From JBOGJG01 sp050747825 (GTDB lineage: Bacteria; Acidobacteriota; UBA6911; RPQK01; JBOGJG01), in assembly GCA_050747825.1 (NCBI GenBank), contig JBOGJG010000017.1, forward strand, positions 1-33,546: a stretch of 33,546 bases of DNA, given 5' to 3'. The translations under genes were made by a program, and so were the position numbers. The notes under the pieces are model-generated. The model was given only the letters and a program-made list of their open reading frames with translations, was not told the origin of the DNA and did no database searches. Positions 9,201-16,662 of the stretch are shown in pieces (positions within the stretch are counted from its first letter, which is position 1; every line of letters begins with the position of its first letter).

Positions 9201-9354
9201 CGCTAACCTGCAATTCAGAGTCGATATGATGAACGCGACCAATCATGTGAATTACAGCGGATTCGAGTCGAATCCCGATTCTTCACGCTTTGGCCGGATC
9301 ACCAGTACGGGGGCGGCAAGACAGATTCAGTTTAACGCCCGAATTTCGTTCTAA
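6250..9354 (+). CDS. TonB-dependent receptor, Oar-like, complete
   Basis: A 1034-residue outer-membrane receptor. A signal peptide ends near MAQ (residues 26-28). It is followed by a carboxypeptidase-regulatory-like beta-sandwich (LSGIVQDPSGAVLPGADVTL to the GEVSETVTV segment, about 33-125), a plug domain (RLNGLGMAGTKFTVDGTEAS, IEEVQTIKGVIPAEYGHSLAG, ISRSGTNDWHGSLFYNY, about 130-270) and a long barrel ending NARISF. Extracellular-type loops carry CVRC and CC cysteines, unusual for outer-membrane barrels. AAGGAGGG just upstream supports the ATG. No SusD-like lipoprotein is next to it, so it is better called Oar-like than SusC. A TGGAA-N5-TTCCA site sits at its promoter. The heptaheme cytochrome gene follows after a hairpin. 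The ligand is unknown. Confidence 0.95.
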   Translation: MRSSFRIFSLVLLVPLVLLVPMETTMAQVTTATLSGIVQDPSGAVLPGADVTLTNEGTGAVSKKVSNETGEFVFTFVPIGIYTLQIEMPGFKTFESQGMEIRAAQNIRRRFSLSLGEVSETVTVSGQATLVNTASPEQRESFSSLEVRELPLARRTVSELLEIGTGITEAGGRIRLNGLGMAGTKFTVDGTEASANPEAPGLSMYQSVGVIHGMSIEAIEEVQTIKGVIPAEYGHSLAGNVNLISRSGTNDWHGSLFYNYQGASFNARRPFLSRPDVKVTNPNMVWNQFGGSLGGPVVQDRAFFFFNYEGYRETNFNIEQGDVPTQEFRDMMLDALPFEETRIFLDALPLPNQPTEADALLGRWRGPRSRGAHDDQYIFKGDARIMEASNLAVTYTRGRPFRDDPRVSEVNRRSWQGRQDRVTASYVTGAARWTSETRFGFNFNDFSRVDGFWDFIDPDGEEVLGTRRVPTISFPGMQGLGSELNDLGKAPSYSAEQKFAYIRGRHSFKFGGIWARRGGGRLNIENPNFRFNDLDQLLSNTPNRITVTLGMNDNRTHSWDLGFFVHDDWRVNSKLVLNLGVRWDLFSKFVAEPTDPNAPAFLWNLDGLRDYDTWTFGPVRDPLDPIKSDFVNVGPRLGFAYNPDGQGKNVIRGGVSVMFTPIPWGSFNNAVGTSVTMPFRIRYSGQEAEELGLKWPIYNGDIISLLQGRTEVNVNDVFDPDMDAPYAYNTYFGIQRELGGDLMLETAYVGTRGVKFILEREFNQPDRLTGIRPNPELKEGTYFDNSEQTYYHSWQTSLRKRFSQGLLFNVHYTWGKALGYDGGDIAASFSGDSTGSIQDPLCVRCDKGRSTGDVDHYFAGNWIYDVPFFSNAGSLLENVLGGWQLGGIFRANSGSAFHIEQRGTWTNQRVDVDFDDAINESCCSFGNLQFLNPEAFTEVPVHEVSDEAIRPGNMGAHSLLRPGFWAVDLSLGKNFQIPWMTAEGANLQFRVDMMNATNHVNYSGFESNPDSSRFGRITSTGAARQIQFNARISF

Positions 9355-9370
9355 GTACGCAGTGATGAGT

Positions 9371-9396
9371 CTCGGGGTCAAAACCCTGGCCCCGAG
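9371..9396 (+). terminator. strong hairpin between the receptor and heptaheme cytochrome genes
   Basis: CTCGGGG (9371-9377) pairs with CCCCGAG (9390-9396). The pairing continues inward through T-G, C-G and A-T to give a 10-bp stem with a 6-nt loop. No T-run follows, so it may act as an attenuator or mRNA-stabilising 3' end rather than a simple intrinsic terminator. It lies 17 nt after the receptor stop. Confidence 0.45.
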
Positions 9397-9442
9397 GCAT
9401 CGCCTCTGATTGACGCCGTCAACACGGGTTATAGAAGCTTTG

Positions 9443-11626
9443 ATGTTTCCGCGCGCGCGGCTCATTTTGGGATCGGTCCTGGCCGGGCTGGCCCTGATGG
9501 CCATCAGTTACTGTGCTTTTTTTTACGCAAGTAGACAGGCTGTTGAAAGTGGCGATCCTTACGTCGATTCCGAAGCCTGCCGCCCGTGTCACGCGCATAT
9601 CTTCGAGACTTACCAGCACACCGGGATGGGGCGATCCTTTTCTCGTCCGGGCCCGGAGAATACGGTAGAAGACTACACCACTAATAATGCTTACTATCAC
9701 GCAGCTTCCGATCGCCACTACACCATGTACGAGCGCGAGGGCAGGTATTACCAGCGCCGCCATCAGGTCGGCTTTGACGGCAAGGAGACCAATGTCATCG
9801 AAAAGGAGATCCATTTCATGCTGGGATCGGGCAATCACGCTCGCACTTACCTGCATCGGGCCGAGGACGGCAAATTAGTTGAGCTTCCGATCGCGTGGTA
9901 TAGCGAAGAGGGTGGTTTCTGGGCCATGAATCCAGGCTACGATCGCCCCGATCACGACGGCTTCCGCCGCAGGATCACCCATAGCTGCATGTTTTGCCAC
10001 AACGGCTATCCCAAAATTGAACCGGGATCTGACACCTTCGGCACTGATTCCATCTTTAAGGGAAAGATCCCTGAAGGCATCGATTGCCAGCGTTGTCATG
10101 GACCCGGGCGCGATCACATTCAGGCCGTACAGACGGAGGGCGCCACATTGGAGACGATACGGGGCGCGATTGTAAACCCGGCCCGGCTGAACCCTGAGCG
10201 GCAAATGGATGTTTGCATGCAGTGTCACCTGGAGACGACCAGCGCCCGCCTTCCCAATTTCATTCGACGCTACGAGCGCGGCGCCTTTTCTTTTCGTCCG
10301 GGGGAGGATCTCGATGAGTACATCCTGCATTTTGATCACGCTCCGGGCTCCGGCTACGACGACAAGTTCGAGATCGTCAGCGCGGCCTATCGCCTGCGCA
10401 TGTCCGCCTGCTTCCAGGCAAGTGACGGTGCCCTGACCTGCATTACCTGCCACAACCCGCACGACATTCCTCGAGGAGAGGAAGCTGTCCGCCATTATGT
10501 GGGAGTGTGCCAGAGCTGTCACAGCCCGGCCCTTGATGAACTGGTTGCTGCCGGCCGCCATACCCGGTCGGAAGGCTGTCTGAGTTGCCATATGCCCAAG
10601 AGGCGCACGGAGGATGTCGTTCACGTGGTTATGACCGACCACTTTATCCAGCGGCAAAGGCAGGCGCGCGATCTGCTGGCTCCGCTCCAGGAAAAGATCC
10701 GCGATTATGAGGGAGAAGTCGTTCTCTATCAGTCTGCCGAAGTACCGAGTCAAGGTGAGAAGGGGCTCTATCTGGCCGTCGCCCAGGTCAAAGAGAACAG
10801 TAATTTAGAGCAGGGGATTCCTCGCCTCGAAAAGGCCATTCGGCAATATCAGCCCGAGCGGAGCGAATTCTACTTCGAGCTGGCCGAGGCCTACTTCGAA
10901 AACGGTAATATGGAAAAGGCCGTCCCGATGTACGAGGAAACGCTGCATCGCCATCCGGATTTCTGGCCCGCCCTGCGCAAACTGGGTGTGGCGCTTTCGA
11001 ACTCAGGAGAGTTTTCCAAGGCGGCCGAAGTGCTGCGAAAGGCTTCTGAAATTGCCCGCCAGGATGCAACAAGTCTCAATGACCTGTCCTTAGTTTACCG
11101 GCAGCAAGGGAGATTGGAGGAGGGGCTGGCGGTTCTACATGAAGCCATTGGCCGTGACCCCGATTTCCCCGAGGCCTATAATAATCTGGGGGGCGTATTG
11201 TTGGACAGCGGTGATCGGGCGAGTGCCGAAGCGGCCTTCCGCAATGCTATCCGAATTCAGCCCGATCTGGCCAGCGCTCACAACAACCTGGCCAATCTCC
11301 TTGCCTCAGGTGGAGATTTTCCGCAGGCGCAATATCATTTCAAAAAAGCCATTCAGAGCGACTCCAGCTACGCCGCCACTTATTATGATTATGGTATTGC
11401 GCTGGCCCAAAGCCGGCAATTCAATGAGGCCCGGGCGCAGCTCGAGAAAGCAGTTCAATTGAACCCCGATTGGGCGGACGCCCACATGGTCCTGGGGGAG
11501 CTTTTGGTTGTACAGGGAAACTTCGGCGAGGCGCTGCCTCACTTCCAAGAGGCGGCTGCCAGCGCCGACCCGGCCATCCGCCGGAGAGCCCTGGAATCGC
11601 TGTCAATGATTCTAAATAATCAATGA
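9443..11626 (+). CDS. membrane-anchored heptaheme cytochrome c with C-terminal TPR domain
   Basis: A 727-residue protein with a short basic N-terminus and one hydrophobic helix (LILGSVLAGLALMAISYCAFF), then a periplasmic multiheme region. There are seven CxxCH heme-attachment sites, at residues 46-50 (CRPCH), 182-186 (CMFCH), 215-219 (CQRCH), 258-262 (CMQCH), 333-337 (CITCH), 356-360 (CQSCH) and 379-383 (CLSCH). From about 440 to 720 there are repeated TPR units such as AYNNLGGVLLDSGDRASAEA. An electron-transfer role with a TPR docking surface is inferred. I chose ATG 9443 because it places the helix at the N-terminus exactly as in the paralogue at 27013-29133; an in-frame TTG lies at 9410. 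Neither start has a strong ribosome-binding site. The gene lies 88 nt after the receptor. Confidence 0.92.
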   Translation: MFPRARLILGSVLAGLALMAISYCAFFYASRQAVESGDPYVDSEACRPCHAHIFETYQHTGMGRSFSRPGPENTVEDYTTNNAYYHAASDRHYTMYEREGRYYQRRHQVGFDGKETNVIEKEIHFMLGSGNHARTYLHRAEDGKLVELPIAWYSEEGGFWAMNPGYDRPDHDGFRRRITHSCMFCHNGYPKIEPGSDTFGTDSIFKGKIPEGIDCQRCHGPGRDHIQAVQTEGATLETIRGAIVNPARLNPERQMDVCMQCHLETTSARLPNFIRRYERGAFSFRPGEDLDEYILHFDHAPGSGYDDKFEIVSAAYRLRMSACFQASDGALTCITCHNPHDIPRGEEAVRHYVGVCQSCHSPALDELVAAGRHTRSEGCLSCHMPKRRTEDVVHVVMTDHFIQRQRQARDLLAPLQEKIRDYEGEVVLYQSAEVPSQGEKGLYLAVAQVKENSNLEQGIPRLEKAIRQYQPERSEFYFELAEAYFENGNMEKAVPMYEETLHRHPDFWPALRKLGVALSNSGEFSKAAEVLRKASEIARQDATSLNDLSLVYRQQGRLEEGLAVLHEAIGRDPDFPEAYNNLGGVLLDSGDRASAEAAFRNAIRIQPDLASAHNNLANLLASGGDFPQAQYHFKKAIQSDSSYAATYYDYGIALAQSRQFNEARAQLEKAVQLNPDWADAHMVLGELLVVQGNFGEALPHFQEAAASADPAIRRRALESLSMILNNQ

Positions 11627-11713
11627 AACACTCCATGCAATACGGAGGAGCTACCCTGGTCGGAGGAGTGGTTTCTGGCCGTTTGCCTGATATGGATAGC
11701 CGGCCTGATCTGA

Positions 11714-11729
11714 TGCGGCAGAGGCCGCA
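11714..11729. terminator. tetraloop hairpin between convergent genes
   Basis: TGCGGC-AGAG-GCCGCA forms a perfect 6-bp stem with a 4-nt loop. It is in the 121-nt gap between the convergent heptaheme cytochrome (stop 11624-11626) and cytochrome b-c (stop 11748-11750) genes. It could act on either strand. No T-run accompanies it, so the terminator call is tentative. I see nothing else functional in this gap. Confidence 0.3.
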
Positions 11730-11747
11730 ATCGAATGCATGGGGCGT

Positions 11748-13556
11748 TCACTGCTGGCCGCGCAGCCAGCTAATCAGCAGCCGTAGCTGCTTCGGCGCCA
11801 GTCGTTCGGCAAATTTGGGCATCTGGTTGCGGCCATCGTAATAGCGGGGTTCGCTGGAGTCGCGAACCATTCCCAATAACCACTCTTCCGAACCGTAGCC
11901 GGTCAGGTCGGGGGCCGGTATCATCCCACTGTTTGGCGGAATGCCGGAGTGTTGCAGATTGTGACACTGGCTGCAGGCTTGAGCCCCAGCTCGAGAACCC
12001 GAGGCAAACACTTCTATTCCCAGCGTAATTAAATCCTCTGGGATCGGTCTTTCGGGAAAAGCCTGGCTGGCCAGGAATGCCGCCACGGCATCGATTTCTC
12101 TGTCGGTCATTCGTTCGATGTTGCCTCGCGACCACATCGCCATCATTCCGTTTTTATGCTTGGTGTAGCCAAAAAACCGCGGATCAGCGGGGTCTTTCAG
12201 GAAATCGCGGATCCAATCCTGAGTGCCAAATCCAGCCAGATCGCTGGCGCCGGCTGTGGCTGCTAGCTGCCGCCCATTGCGAATCTCCAGCACCGGGAGG
12301 CCCGTACCGTTGTGCCCATTCCAGCGATGGCAGGCCGAGCAGTTATTTCGGAAAAGAATCGGTCCTTGCACCATTGGATCGTTGCGGAGTAGCGTGAGCG
12401 CGCCTGCTTTGGGAATTCCTCGATCCTGAGCCAGCGTAATGACTCGCTCGGCCTTCGTCTGGGCTCTAATGACGGCGTTCCGGTAAAGAGGATCCGCCCG
12501 ATCCGCCTGGATGGCTGTCCAGGTGAGCAGGGTGACACTCGTGAGCAAAGCGAGAGTCAGGGTGAGGCAGACCTGATGTCCCAAACGGCTGCGGCCTAGA
12601 AAGGGAAAGAGTAGAAGCAGGCCGATGATCAGGGAAGGAACAACGATGGCGCCAATGATCTCCGTCTCTCCCGGGAAATACTTCAAAAATTGAAAGAGAA
12701 AGAGGAAATACCATTCCGGCCTTGCCGCCAGATAGGGCTGGGAGGGATCTGCCGGCGCTTGAAGCGCCGCCCCGGCTTCAGGACCGGAGACAAAGCCTTT
12801 TTCCGGTCCCCCCCACAATACGAGAAGGATGACGGCCACTAATACTGCCAGGCAGGCGATGCTGTCCCGGAGAAACTGTGAAGGCCAAAAGGTGGCCGTT
12901 CCTTCGGCCCTTGGAGGGTGAGTCACGCCATGGCGGCGAAAGAGGGCGACATGTGCTGCCACCGCCAGAACGAATAACATCGGCAGCAAACCGGCATGCA
13001 GGGCGAAAAAGCGCGTCAAAGTGTGATGCCCATAAGAGGGGCCGCCCACCAGCAGTCGCTCTAAATATGGACCCAGGATCGGAGTAACCCCGATGATCTT
13101 GGTTGTAACCTGGGTCGCCCAGAATCCCTTTTCGTCCCAGGGCAGAAGGTAGCCTGTAAGCGCCAATCCCAGTGTGATGAACATCAGCATGAGGCCCAGC
13201 CACCAGTTGATCTCTCTGGGCCGCCGATACGCTCCCGCGATCACCACTTGAAGGAGATGGACTGCCACCAGGACCACCATGGCCTGAGACGTGTAGTGGT
13301 GCAGACCACGGATGAACCATCCGAACTGCATCTGATACTGGATGAAATAGACGCTCTCCCAGGCCGTCTGGGCGGAGGGGCTGTAGGCCGTCCACAGCAA
13401 TAACCCTGTGAGGACCTGAAGCACAAACGTAAAGAGCAGCGTGCTTCCCCATACGTAACGCCATTTGGCCCCGCCGGGAATGTGCTCGAAGAGAAGTTTC
13501 AGACGCAGATTGCGGCAGCCGGTCCGTTCGTCAAGCCAGTCTCCCAGACTACTCAT
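11748..13556 (-). CDS. cytochrome b fused to two cytochrome c domains (quinol oxidoreductase)
   Basis: A 602-residue fusion. Residues 1-215 form a cytochrome b6-like four-helix domain whose heme ligands fall at His86/His187 and His100/His202, the same numbers and the 14-residue helix-D spacing of chloroplast b6. Position 35, where b6 has the Cys that binds extra heme ci, is Val here. Residues 225-350 are the subunit IV-like part with three helices and the Qo-site motif PEWY (280-283). The C-terminus has two CxxCH sites, CSACH (406-410) and CSQCH (528-532), with candidate Met ligands in GMMAMW and NQMPKF. The c domains probably replace a separate cytochrome c1. The start codon overlaps the Rieske stop by 4 nt, so the two subunits are translationally coupled. 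Expected partners are menaquinol or another quinol and a periplasmic cytochrome. Confidence 0.95.
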   Translation of the reverse strand: MSSLGDWLDERTGCRNLRLKLLFEHIPGGAKWRYVWGSTLLFTFVLQVLTGLLLWTAYSPSAQTAWESVYFIQYQMQFGWFIRGLHHYTSQAMVVLVAVHLLQVVIAGAYRRPREINWWLGLMLMFITLGLALTGYLLPWDEKGFWATQVTTKIIGVTPILGPYLERLLVGGPSYGHHTLTRFFALHAGLLPMLFVLAVAAHVALFRRHGVTHPPRAEGTATFWPSQFLRDSIACLAVLVAVILLVLWGGPEKGFVSGPEAGAALQAPADPSQPYLAARPEWYFLFLFQFLKYFPGETEIIGAIVVPSLIIGLLLLFPFLGRSRLGHQVCLTLTLALLTSVTLLTWTAIQADRADPLYRNAVIRAQTKAERVITLAQDRGIPKAGALTLLRNDPMVQGPILFRNNCSACHRWNGHNGTGLPVLEIRNGRQLAATAGASDLAGFGTQDWIRDFLKDPADPRFFGYTKHKNGMMAMWSRGNIERMTDREIDAVAAFLASQAFPERPIPEDLITLGIEVFASGSRAGAQACSQCHNLQHSGIPPNSGMIPAPDLTGYGSEEWLLGMVRDSSEPRYYDGRNQMPKFAERLAPKQLRLLISWLRGQQ

Positions 13557-14071
13557 GAGAGCGCGATCTTTTCCTTTGTCCCCTGCTGGAATTTCTGATA
13601 GCGGACGTATACATCGTTCCCCTGCACCTCTACATCGAGTTCGTCCAGGCCGCGCGGGGCCGGACTGGCAGCTTCAGCAACCGAACCGTCCAGACGGAAT
13701 GAGCTTCCGTGACAGGGGCAGAGGAAACGCCGCTTGGTGGTTTCGTAATTGACAAAGCAGCCGGCGTGCGGGCAGATCACCTGGAAAGCATCAACCTTGT
13801 CAGCCCGGCGGATGAGATAAACGGATCCGATCGGTTCGTCCTCATAGGTATTCCAGGCATCGGTGCGTTTTCCTTCAACGGTAAATCGTCGGGGCATGCC
13901 CATAGGCAGACTGTCAACCGAGGTCACTCGAATGAATCCCTGCTCCGGGGATTTGCGCCGCAGCGGATCCAGGAGAAATTTGGTTCCGGCGCCTAAAGGA
14001 ATAAACAGGCTGATGGCGCCGATCAGCAGAGAGGCGACTTTCTTCAGCAAATCACGGCGTTCTAATTCCAC
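13553..14071 (-). CDS. Rieske 2Fe-2S protein of the cytochrome bc complex
   Basis: A 172-residue iron-sulfur subunit. The N-terminus (ERRDLLKKVASLLIGAISLF) is a Tat-like membrane anchor. The cluster ligands are clear: Cys100 and His102 in CPHAGC, and Cys118 and His121 in CPCHGSSF. Cys105 and Cys120 are placed for the usual disulfide. It takes an electron from quinol at the Qo site and passes it to cytochrome c, here probably the c domains fused to cytochrome b. The start is GTG, with no strong ribosome-binding site upstream. It is the first gene of a two-gene minus-strand operon, and its stop overlaps the cytochrome b start in ATGA. It is transcribed away from the PSD operon across a 160-nt gap. 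Confidence 0.95.
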   Translation of the reverse strand: MELERRDLLKKVASLLIGAISLFIPLGAGTKFLLDPLRRKSPEQGFIRVTSVDSLPMGMPRRFTVEGKRTDAWNTYEDEPIGSVYLIRRADKVDAFQVICPHAGCFVNYETTKRRFLCPCHGSSFRLDGSVAEAASPAPRGLDELDVEVQGNDVYVRYQKFQQGTKEKIALS

Positions 14072-14135
14072 AATGCAGAAGACTATTCCAAAAATGAGCG
14101 AAAATCCAGCCGAACGTGATTTGTGATTTAATGTA

Positions 14136-14200
14136 TTGAAACTTAAAGAGACGCCCTTTATACTAACGAAATAAGGAGGCCCGAATGGAAAAGCGTTCCA
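14136..14200 (+). promoter_or_regulatory. PSD-operon promoter with TGGAA-N5-TTCCA palindrome (copy 4)
   Basis: TTGAAA (14136-14141), a 17-nt spacer and TATACT (14159-14164) form a good sigma70-type promoter. TGGAAAAGCGTTCCA (14186-14200) has exactly the 5-3' arms and N5 spacing of the receptor-promoter palindromes, but lies further down, 21 nt past the -10. It also falls within a 17-codon reading frame starting at 14185, so the match might be partly coding. It is in the 160-nt gap shared with the divergent Rieske gene. Confidence 0.5.
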
Positions 14201-14238
14201 GATTCGAAATCCTCATCATTAAGAGGAGCACATGTTAG
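14185..14238 (+). CDS. possible 17-codon leader peptide upstream of the PSD gene
   Basis: ATG at 14185 follows a near-ideal AAGGAGG site (14173-14179) and opens a frame coding MEKRSRFEILIIKRSTC. Its TAG stop (14236-14238) lies 2 nt past the ATG of the next gene (14232-14234), so the two frames overlap. Its ribosome-binding site is stronger than most in this window, and the GAGGAG site for the downstream gene lies inside it. This layout suits translational coupling or a leader. The peptide matches no family I recognise. It may not be translated. Confidence 0.4.
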   Translation: MEKRSRFEILIIKRSTC

Positions 14239-16631
14239 GTCGTCGAACCGCATGGATCTTTTGCTGCCTGGCGAGTTTGTTGGTGGCCGGCGGCTTTATG
14301 TGGAGACTGGAAGCGCAGCCGCCATCCCTTCAGGAAGCCCAACCGCAATCCACCGATGCACCCGCGCCGCATCTAGCCGTCATCCAGCAAAATTGTATTT
14401 TCTGCCACAACGAGACAATGAAGACGGGGGGACTCGCTTTCGAGACCGCCGCCGCTCATGAAGTGGGCGAATACCCGGAAATTTGGGAGAAGGTGGTCCG
14501 GAAGCTTAAAGCCCGCCAGATGCCGCCGGTTGGAATGCCCCGGCCGGACGAGGAGACGTACAAAAGGGTGGTGTCCTTTCTGGAGACCTCGCTGGACAAA
14601 GCGGCTGCGGCCCATCCCAACCCCGGCCGAACCGCTACCTTTCGGCGGCTGACGCGAACCGAATACGAGAACGCCGTTCGCGACCTGCTGGTGGTGCAGA
14701 TCGATGGCGACTCGCTGCTGCCCCCGGACGAGCCTGCTGAGGGCTTTGACAATGTAGCAGTAGAAAATCTCTCGCCCATGCTACTGGAACGCTATGTATC
14801 TGCGGCCGAGAAGATCAGCCGATTGGCGGTCGGGCGCCCCATCTCATCTCCGGACGGCACTACCGTCCGGATAAAACCCGACATCACCCAGGAGAAGCAC
14901 GTCCAGGGGCTTCCAATCGGCACCCGCGGGGGGGCCGCGATCCGGCACACCTTCCCGCTGGCTGGCGAGTACCTGATCCAGGTCCGTCTGGCACGGGACC
15001 GGAACGAGCACATCGAAGGTCTCAGTGAGCCTCACGAATTGGAGATTCTGTCGGACAACAAGCGGGTGGAGCTCTTCACGGTGACTCCACCCCCGAGAGG
15101 GGAGGGCCATCAGGATGTGGATGATCACCTTAAGGTGCGAGTGCCGGTGCAAGCCGGGCCGCATACGATTGGCGTGACATTCGTGAAGAAGCCTTGGTTG
15201 CTGCTTGAAACCTTGCGTCAGCCCTACGAAGCGCATTTTAACTTTTACCGGCATCCTCGAGTCCAGCCCGCCGTATACGAAATCTCGATCGTCGGGCCAA
15301 GCGAAGCTGCGGGTCCCGGGGAAACACCCAGCCGCGACCGGATCTTTGTATGCCGGCCGGCGAGCGCCAGCCAGGAAGACGATTGCGCTAAACGCATTCT
15401 GAGCACGCTGATGCGGCGCGCCTATCGGCGGCCGGTAAGCGATGCGGATTTTGAGAGAATAGCCGAGTTCTACCGGCAGGGCAAAGCGCAGGACGGCTTT
15501 GCAGCGGGCATCCAAAGAGCTTTATCCGCCGTTTTGGTCAGTCCGGAATTCCTGTTTCGCATTGAAGAGGATCCTGACGGGATTGCGCCGAATACGCCCT
15601 ATCGCATCAGTGACCTGGAGTTGGCCTCCCGGCTGTCTTTTTTCCTGTGGAGCAGTATTCCGGATGACGAGTTGCTCGATGCGGCTATCCGCGGGGAGCT
15701 GAGTAAGCCTGAGATGCTCGAACAGCAGGTGCGCCGCATGCTGGCGGACCCGCGCTCGCGGGCCCTGGTGACGAATTTTGCCTCCCAATGGCTGGAGCTG
15801 CCCAAGCTCGAATCGATCGAGCCGAACATGCGTTTATTCACGGGCTTTGACGACAATCTGCGGCAAGCTTTTCGGAAGGAAACCGAGTTGTTTGTCGAAA
15901 GCATCATCCGTGAGGATCGAAGCGTGCTTGACCTGCTGGATGCGGACTACACATTCGTGAACGAACGCCTGGCCAAGCACTACGGAATTCCGCACGTGTA
16001 CGGCAGCCGCTTCCGGCGCATTGCGCTTGAGGAGGACAGCAAGCGAGGAGGTCTGCTTGGCCACGGGAGTATTCTGATGCTGACCTCCTATGCCACCCGG
16101 ACCTCGCCCGTCATTCGCGGGAAGTGGATACTGTCGAGTCTTCTAGGGATGCCGCCTCCACCTCCGCCTCCGGATATCCCGGACCTCAAAGACAACACCG
16201 TGGACGGGAGCCTTTCCGTTCGGGCGCGACTCGCCGAGCATCGTAAGAATCCGACTTGCGCGCGCTGCCACAATCTGATCGATCCCTTGGGCCTGGCGCT
16301 CGAGAACTACGACGCCATCGGCCGCTGGAGAACCGTCGAAGCGGAAGCGGGAGAGCCGATCGATGCTTCCGGAGGGTTTCCTGACGGCAGTGAATTCGTG
16401 GGTGTATCCGGCCTTGAAGAAGCGATGCTGCGCCGCCCCGAGCTTTTTGTCACCACCCTGGCTGCAAAGCTGTTGACTTACGCGCTGGGTCGGGGAGTCG
16501 AATCCTATGACGCCCAGGCAATCCGCAAGATTGTCCGAGAGGCAGGGGCGGAAAATTTCCGGTTTTCTTCCCTCATCCTGGGAATCGCCGAGAGTAAACC
16601 ATTTCAAATGAGGAGATCCGGGGCTAGTTAA
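14232..16631 (+). CDS. exported PSCyt1-PSD3-PSD5-PSD4-PSCyt3-PSD2 protein (DUF1587/1595/1592/1588/1585)
   Basis: A 799-residue protein with the full Planctomycete-cytochrome/PSD domain set. An N-terminal hydrophobic signal or anchor (residues 4-28) is followed by PSCyt1 with CIFCHN (CxxCH at 55-59). PSD3 (DUF1587) includes FRRLTRTEYENAVRDLL near 136. PSD5 (DUF1595) includes MRRAYRRPVSDADFERIAEF near 394. PSD4 (DUF1592) includes ELASRLSFFLWSSIPDDELL near 463. PSCyt3 (DUF1588) includes TSYATRTSPVIRGKWIL near 618, a run of seven prolines, and CARCHNLIDPLG (CxxCH at 676-680). PSD2 (DUF1585) includes KLLTYALGRG near 748. The two CxxCH sites could bind heme. The function of these domains is not established. 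The gene is followed 31 nt later by its usual DUF1552 partner. A GAGGAG site supports the ATG. Confidence 0.94.
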   Translation: MLGRRTAWIFCCLASLLVAGGFMWRLEAQPPSLQEAQPQSTDAPAPHLAVIQQNCIFCHNETMKTGGLAFETAAAHEVGEYPEIWEKVVRKLKARQMPPVGMPRPDEETYKRVVSFLETSLDKAAAAHPNPGRTATFRRLTRTEYENAVRDLLVVQIDGDSLLPPDEPAEGFDNVAVENLSPMLLERYVSAAEKISRLAVGRPISSPDGTTVRIKPDITQEKHVQGLPIGTRGGAAIRHTFPLAGEYLIQVRLARDRNEHIEGLSEPHELEILSDNKRVELFTVTPPPRGEGHQDVDDHLKVRVPVQAGPHTIGVTFVKKPWLLLETLRQPYEAHFNFYRHPRVQPAVYEISIVGPSEAAGPGETPSRDRIFVCRPASASQEDDCAKRILSTLMRRAYRRPVSDADFERIAEFYRQGKAQDGFAAGIQRALSAVLVSPEFLFRIEEDPDGIAPNTPYRISDLELASRLSFFLWSSIPDDELLDAAIRGELSKPEMLEQQVRRMLADPRSRALVTNFASQWLELPKLESIEPNMRLFTGFDDNLRQAFRKETELFVESIIREDRSVLDLLDADYTFVNERLAKHYGIPHVYGSRFRRIALEEDSKRGGLLGHGSILMLTSYATRTSPVIRGKWILSSLLGMPPPPPPPDIPDLKDNTVDGSLSVRARLAEHRKNPTCARCHNLIDPLGLALENYDAIGRWRTVEAEAGEPIDASGGFPDGSEFVGVSGLEEAMLRRPELFVTTLAAKLLTYALGRGVESYDAQAIRKIVREAGAENFRFSSLILGIAESKPFQMRRSGAS

Positions 16632-16662
16632 GCCAACGGCTTCAAATGATGAGGAGATCACA

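Noticed and set aside
9410..9442. Upstream TTG as start of the heptaheme cytochrome
   Set aside because: It would add 11 residues before the membrane helix, unlike the paralogue, and has no better ribosome-binding site than the ATG at 9443.
11627..11713. In-frame extension after the heptaheme cytochrome stop, coding a hydrophobic segment ending AVCLIWIAGLI
   Set aside because: The segment looks like a transmembrane helix, but it has no start codon of its own and follows a normal TGA. It is probably chance, or at most a decayed gene remnant.
14066..14090. Two TTCCA half-sites at the Rieske gene start
   Set aside because: They are direct repeats 20 nt apart with no TGGAA partner, and one overlaps the start codon. 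The evidence is too weak to call an operator for the Rieske operon.
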